A program made the translations under genes and the position numbers. Positions 35,106 to 38,901 of a stretch of DNA of 38,901 bases are shown piece after piece. The stretch comes from Saccoglossus kowalevskii (Eukaryota; Hemichordata; Enteropneusta; Harrimaniidae). Position 1 is the first letter of the stretch. Each line of letters opens with the position of its first letter. The notes beneath the pieces are model-generated. The model did not search any database and was not told where the DNA came from. It saw nothing but the letters and a program-made list of their open reading frames with translations. The DNA lies in the NCBI RefSeq assembly GCF_000003605.2, contig NW_003156735.1, positions 1-38,901 of the forward strand, read 5' to 3'.

Positions 35106-35109
35106 TCAT

Positions 35110-38100
35110 ATATTATCAGCCTCTCTACTATATTAAAAATTATATATAACCACATCACGGCCAACATGTTTCATGTGGCTTTGAAGCGTGTTCTATGACA
35201 AACTACGCACAGAAAAAAAAATGCCCTCGCAAACAGCAATCAACACACGCAGTTCAGATGGCATATACATGGTAAACAATAGCAGGTTTAGTAATAACAA
35301 AAAAACACTGAATCAAATCAAAGAAGTTGGAATGTGCATAGATGAAAAACATGACTGAGCCTTGTTTTGTGAAAGACAAGACTGTTTTCTCATCGAATAA
35401 ATTAATCTAAGCTATCCCGCTTTTTTTTTATCAAAATGCGACGAAAGAAGGTAATTTTTACAATAATCTATCGTCTTTATCAGTTGCTAGACACTCAGTC
35501 GACTACACATATGCTTACAAGTATTCTTTTGCTAATCGAAAAACATCTAGAAGTTACGGAGCCTCACAGGAATACCAAATGGCGTTCTCCTTCTTCTAGA
35601 CATTCAGTTGAGTGTTCACGTGACGCTCGCAAGCACTTTAGTACTGTACTGTGTCATGTTTGTGGAGCATTATAATGCTTTCTACTTTAAACGCATTCTT
35701 TCATTTCCAAATGCTTTGCAAATAAAGTACGGTTTAATCTTAATACACAGCGCTGGGATGTTCTTTCCTGATGCCTCTGAAGTTCAGTGTTCTATCCGTA
35801 GATTGCTGCAGGAGTTTGCTATGTCGATGACTGTGTGTTTCGTCAATGCGAACTGAAAAGGCTCTGTAGTTATGACCTCCGATTTTGGACCTTTTTGTGG
35901 CTTTAGAATTTCGAGTTTTTATGCTTTGCTGATGTAGAATTCGTTCTTTCGCACGAGTGGAGCAGTTTAGACAAATATTTGCTGTTCAATATATCTTGTT
36001 ATGTTGCTGACAGCTTTTTATCTCCTACAGTGGATCTCTAGTCGCCATCTTCTTGCAGGGGACGATATGAAAACGAGATGTGGGCCGCCCTCGTGTTGTT
36101 TATTTCAATTGAGTAATGACATAGCGACTTGAAGACAAGCAGAAATCAACAAGCACGTGGGTGCCCTCTTTTGCGGTTACACTCAGCAAATGTGGCGACC
36201 ATACAGTACAGTTGTCATCACACACAATGTTTGACACTGTATAGTAAAACACGTGACGTAACTTGTTTCAACCAGCTCCCCAAATGAGTGATATCCAGTG
36301 ATAACGTTTGTAATAACATAGCCAACTCAGATCGCTTAAAACAAATGCCGTTATGTCGGAATTATTAGCATATTACAAATTAAATATTAAATAACGTCAT
36401 TCAGTATTATTATGACATCACATGCGTAATTCCGTTAGCGTTTGTTTTTTGTTCAACGCGCTATGCTATGATATCTGTAGAAACAAGTCTATAGAGTGAG
36501 TGAGTCTTTTATTATTAATATTCGAACGTCACACCGATGTCATTACGTATTCGCGGCGAGTATTACGTGATTTTTTTTTTTGGAAAGGGCGATAACCCAA
36601 TTTATGCGTGTAACACAATTATGTTACTTTGCGCGATACAATTCATTGGTTTAGAAAAAATATTGACGCAGACATGGAAAATACTAAATCAACAAATTTA
36701 TCATTAAAAGAGACGTGTACTAAATTGAATGTGATCCCATTTGAATTATCGCTGCATGAATTCAACGCACCCAACGTTTGTTAGTCACGATATGATATTT
36801 TGACGTTCACACATATCTACCCTGCGACGATTCCATGCAACAGTCAACGTGGGCAATAAACGCAAATTGAAGTTACGTGTAGGTCCGTGTTCTCGATTAT
36901 TTAAAGGAGGGGGTTATTTATTATTTGCATCATGGTGGGCGATTTTGATAATATTATTCGTAGTTGCAAAAAAAATCTACTAAGACAAACAATAAACATA
37001 AATAATCAAAATAATCACTTGGTATTGAATTGAACCATTGGTATTGATGTTTGCATGGATGTTACTTGGTAGTACGGTCGAATACCAATAAACCATCCTG
37101 TGAATTTTATATTTGAAATCTGAAATATTTTTAGACTGTGATATAGAACTATCTAAACAAAAATATCTTGCAAGATTTCAAGATAGACATTGTATGACGT
37201 GGGGGAAAAGAATAGAATTTCTTCCTTATTACTATCCGTCATCTTCACAAAAAATGAATTCTAGTTCTCGTCTATATCATATAATCACAAATGTACAGAA
37301 ACCATTAGAAAATTCGCCGACATTCACCACCACCTAGACATAGGGGAATTTGAAACCGCGGATGTGGCGATAGCTAGCAAATACATTGCCATATCGATTT
37401 TGAGGCATGAAACAAACAAAAAAATATGAGTCGAACATAAATGAAATGAATAGTGCTAGGGATCGAAATATATCCCATATGATACAACGGACATATCAAT
37501 TTTATATACGATCATACTGGCCACGAATACTCGGCGTTATATTGTGGTAGTTTGGCGACAGCGATTCGGCTTGCGCATCTAGTATTTGTAGGTCCACTCC
37601 TATTACATGCTATTTCGAGCTGTCAATATTTGAGTCGCATTGAGCAAAGCGTCTATCTGTAGTGCGGGGCTCATTGCTGCTTATATGTTCGTAATTGTTC
37701 TGTTCTTATTTTTATGTGCCCTGTCTGTGATATCTATATTTTAAATACGCCAACGTTCTATTGACTGCATGATTCAATATGTATGTGAGGTTCTCGTAAC
37801 CATGTTCTTTGTAGGAGTATAATTATTTTCGCGAACGTGATGGATAAGTTGAATTTAATCTGATTTATTAAAGAGTTCCGGGAAGAGTAGAATCCGCGTA
37901 CAAGATAAGATGACCGCTATTTGACGCGACATCCACTTCTCCCGATACGCATTGGCATTGCTAACAAAAGCGTATGCTTTGAAATCACATATCTGATGGT
38001 ACTTGGTAAGTCAATAACTGTTTACTACTCGACTGTGTAGGTTTAAGTAATGGAGCACCACTGTTACTGAGGATGTTCCGGCATAGAATCGCCGAGGGCC

Positions 38101-38285
38101 GATTCTAAAGCCAGGAAGGAAGATGGTTCTCTACCCTAAACCACAATAAATTTGAAATAATGTGATACAGCAGTAAACACTGTAAGTTTTCTTGTGTAAA
38201 AGAACATTGCATCGATTAGCAGAAAAAAATAAACTTATACATACATATGTAATAACAGGCCACTTGTTACCTTCCCTGGCAACTT
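35110..38285. other. No supportable gene; intergenic
   Basis: The plus-strand frames at 35436-35856 have slightly higher GC but no domain. A good acceptor (GCCATCTTCTTGCAG, ending near 36058) precedes a short open frame ending in a stop about 60 bases later, with no partner. Frames at 37113-37337 and 38131-38343 are unremarkable. Confidence 0.5.
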
Positions 38286-38291
38286 GCATAC

Positions 38292-38353
38292 TTAGCTCAG
38301 TCAGTAGAAAGAGGAAACGTGTTTCAGTCCTGGGTCTTGCCATAAGAAAAAAA
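38292..38353 (+). mobile_element. tRNA-like remnant, possible SINE head
   Basis: TTAGCTCAGTCAGTAGA (38292-38308) matches a polymerase III A box. GTTTCAGTCCTGG (38321-38333) resembles a degenerate B box, and an A-rich run follows. The A-to-B spacing is too short for an intact tRNA, and no cloverleaf forms. A decayed tRNA-derived SINE is the simplest reading; chance is possible. Confidence 0.25.
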
Positions 38354-38452
38354 AGTCTCTATTTTTAATTGAGGGAGAAGTTGCACTCTAAATTACAAAT
38401 CAAAGACAGATGTCGTCATGTGAGAACAACGTCGGTCTGAAAGAAGGATATT

Positions 38453-38519
38453 TTCTAGAATTCCCTTCGGCACTTCTAGAACAATGGATTTCTAGAAACC
38501 CCCTTAGGTGGTTTTAGAA
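38453..38519. promoter_or_regulatory. Four spaced TTCTAGAA-type motifs
   Basis: TTCTAGAA occurs at 38453-38460, 38474-38481 and 38490-38497, with a variant TTTTAGAA at 38512-38519 (spacing 21, 16 and 22). TTCnnGAA is the two-unit core of a heat-shock element. The segments between motifs 1-2 and 3-4 share a CCCTTnGG-like block, so this could instead be a decayed tandem repeat of about 21 bases. Confidence 0.4.
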
Positions 38520-38524
38520 CTGGC

Positions 38525-38901
38525 TTTTGTTGGCGGATTACCGCACAATACACTAGTGTGACGTCATGGTCGTGGTTTAGTATGTACTAATTAACACAAA
38601 TGTTTCGGATGAAAGCAAGATTCCAAGTGGGTGGAAATCTGTGAATGGGTCCGAGGTGCTGATCACGATTTAAATTATTCATTGCAAAACTAATTGTTTT
38701 ATATTAGCTGATGTAAATTCATGTCAGTCGTAATTAATGATTAATACGTCAAGTACAACTATTATAATTATGACCGAAAGAAGCTAAGTGTTTCCATTAC
38801 AGCCGATACGGATAGTTCTGAACAAAATAAATAAATATATTTCATTGGTAAGTTCCCGCTTAGGATATTGTTCACCTGTATGGATACGAGTTATCATACC
38901 T
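38525..38901. other. No gene seen
   Basis: AT-rich sequence to the window end. It contains a perfect CRE octamer at 38559-38566, close to the TTCTAGAA cluster, and nothing else that I can support. Confidence 0.6.

Noticed and set aside
34903-35167. Minus-strand open frames encoding a Ser-Phe-Ile-His repeat protein
   Set aside because: They are only translations of the ATGA microsatellite, whose unit contains no stop in these frames.
35436-35856. Two overlapping plus-strand frames in slightly GC-richer DNA, considered as a transposon ORF
   Set aside because: No reverse transcriptase, transposase or other motif is visible, and the two frames lie in different registers.
36059-36115. Short last exon after GCCATCTTCTTGCAG
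   Set aside because: The open segment is under 20 codons with no compatible upstream donor identified.
1-38901. CRISPR arrays, insertion sequences, rRNA genes and bacterial operons
   Set aside because: None is present. The repeats are simple-sequence or eukaryotic-type, and no prokaryotic gene organisation is seen.

Overview
This looks like gene-poor nuclear DNA from an animal, most likely a marine invertebrate. It is AT-rich (roughly 35% GC by eye), yet CpG is common in most of it. There are no long open frames, operons or ribosome-binding sites. The best gene has metazoan features: a TATA box, a spliced 5' UTR, a signal peptide and an amidation/dibasic cleavage site. A dispersed repeat with an ACGG-rich core recalls elements seen in molluscs, brachiopods and hemichordates, but I cannot name the phylum.

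The one gene I support well lies on the minus strand at about 13343-10105. It has a TATA box (13367-13374), a short non-coding exon 1 ending in a consensus donor, and a 2.4-kb intron. Exon 2 encodes a complete 88-residue secreted precursor (10510-10776) with one predicted peptide ending in ...GTAMF-amide. A polyadenylation signal lies about 380 bases past the stop. I could not place the peptide in a known family.

The rest appears intergenic or intronic. Layout: 1-3.6 kb, no gene; 3.64-3.86 kb, a TATA/initiator pair followed by a possible signal-peptide exon (+); 4.4 kb, a second TATA candidate; 8.27-8.35 kb, an E-box/CRE/TATA cluster; 9.13 kb, a possible 76-base exon; 10.1-13.5 kb, the neuropeptide gene; 18.25-18.6 kb, a CpG-rich pocket with tiny exon-like frames; about 19.0-21.1 kb, a homeodomain/POU-motif-rich stretch that looks like enhancer DNA; 21.6-21.84 kb, an assembly gap next to a TA repeat; 26.08-26.18 kb, a perfect 21-bp inverted repeat; 27.18-27.37 kb, the dispersed repeat; 34.37-34.51 kb, a 46-residue secreted-like ORF; 34.96-35.1 kb, an ATGA tetranucleotide array; 38.3-38.5 kb, a tRNA-like remnant and four spaced TTCTAGAA-type motifs.

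Most 60-100-residue open frames here show no domain, no codon bias and no consistent splice context. I treat them as chance.
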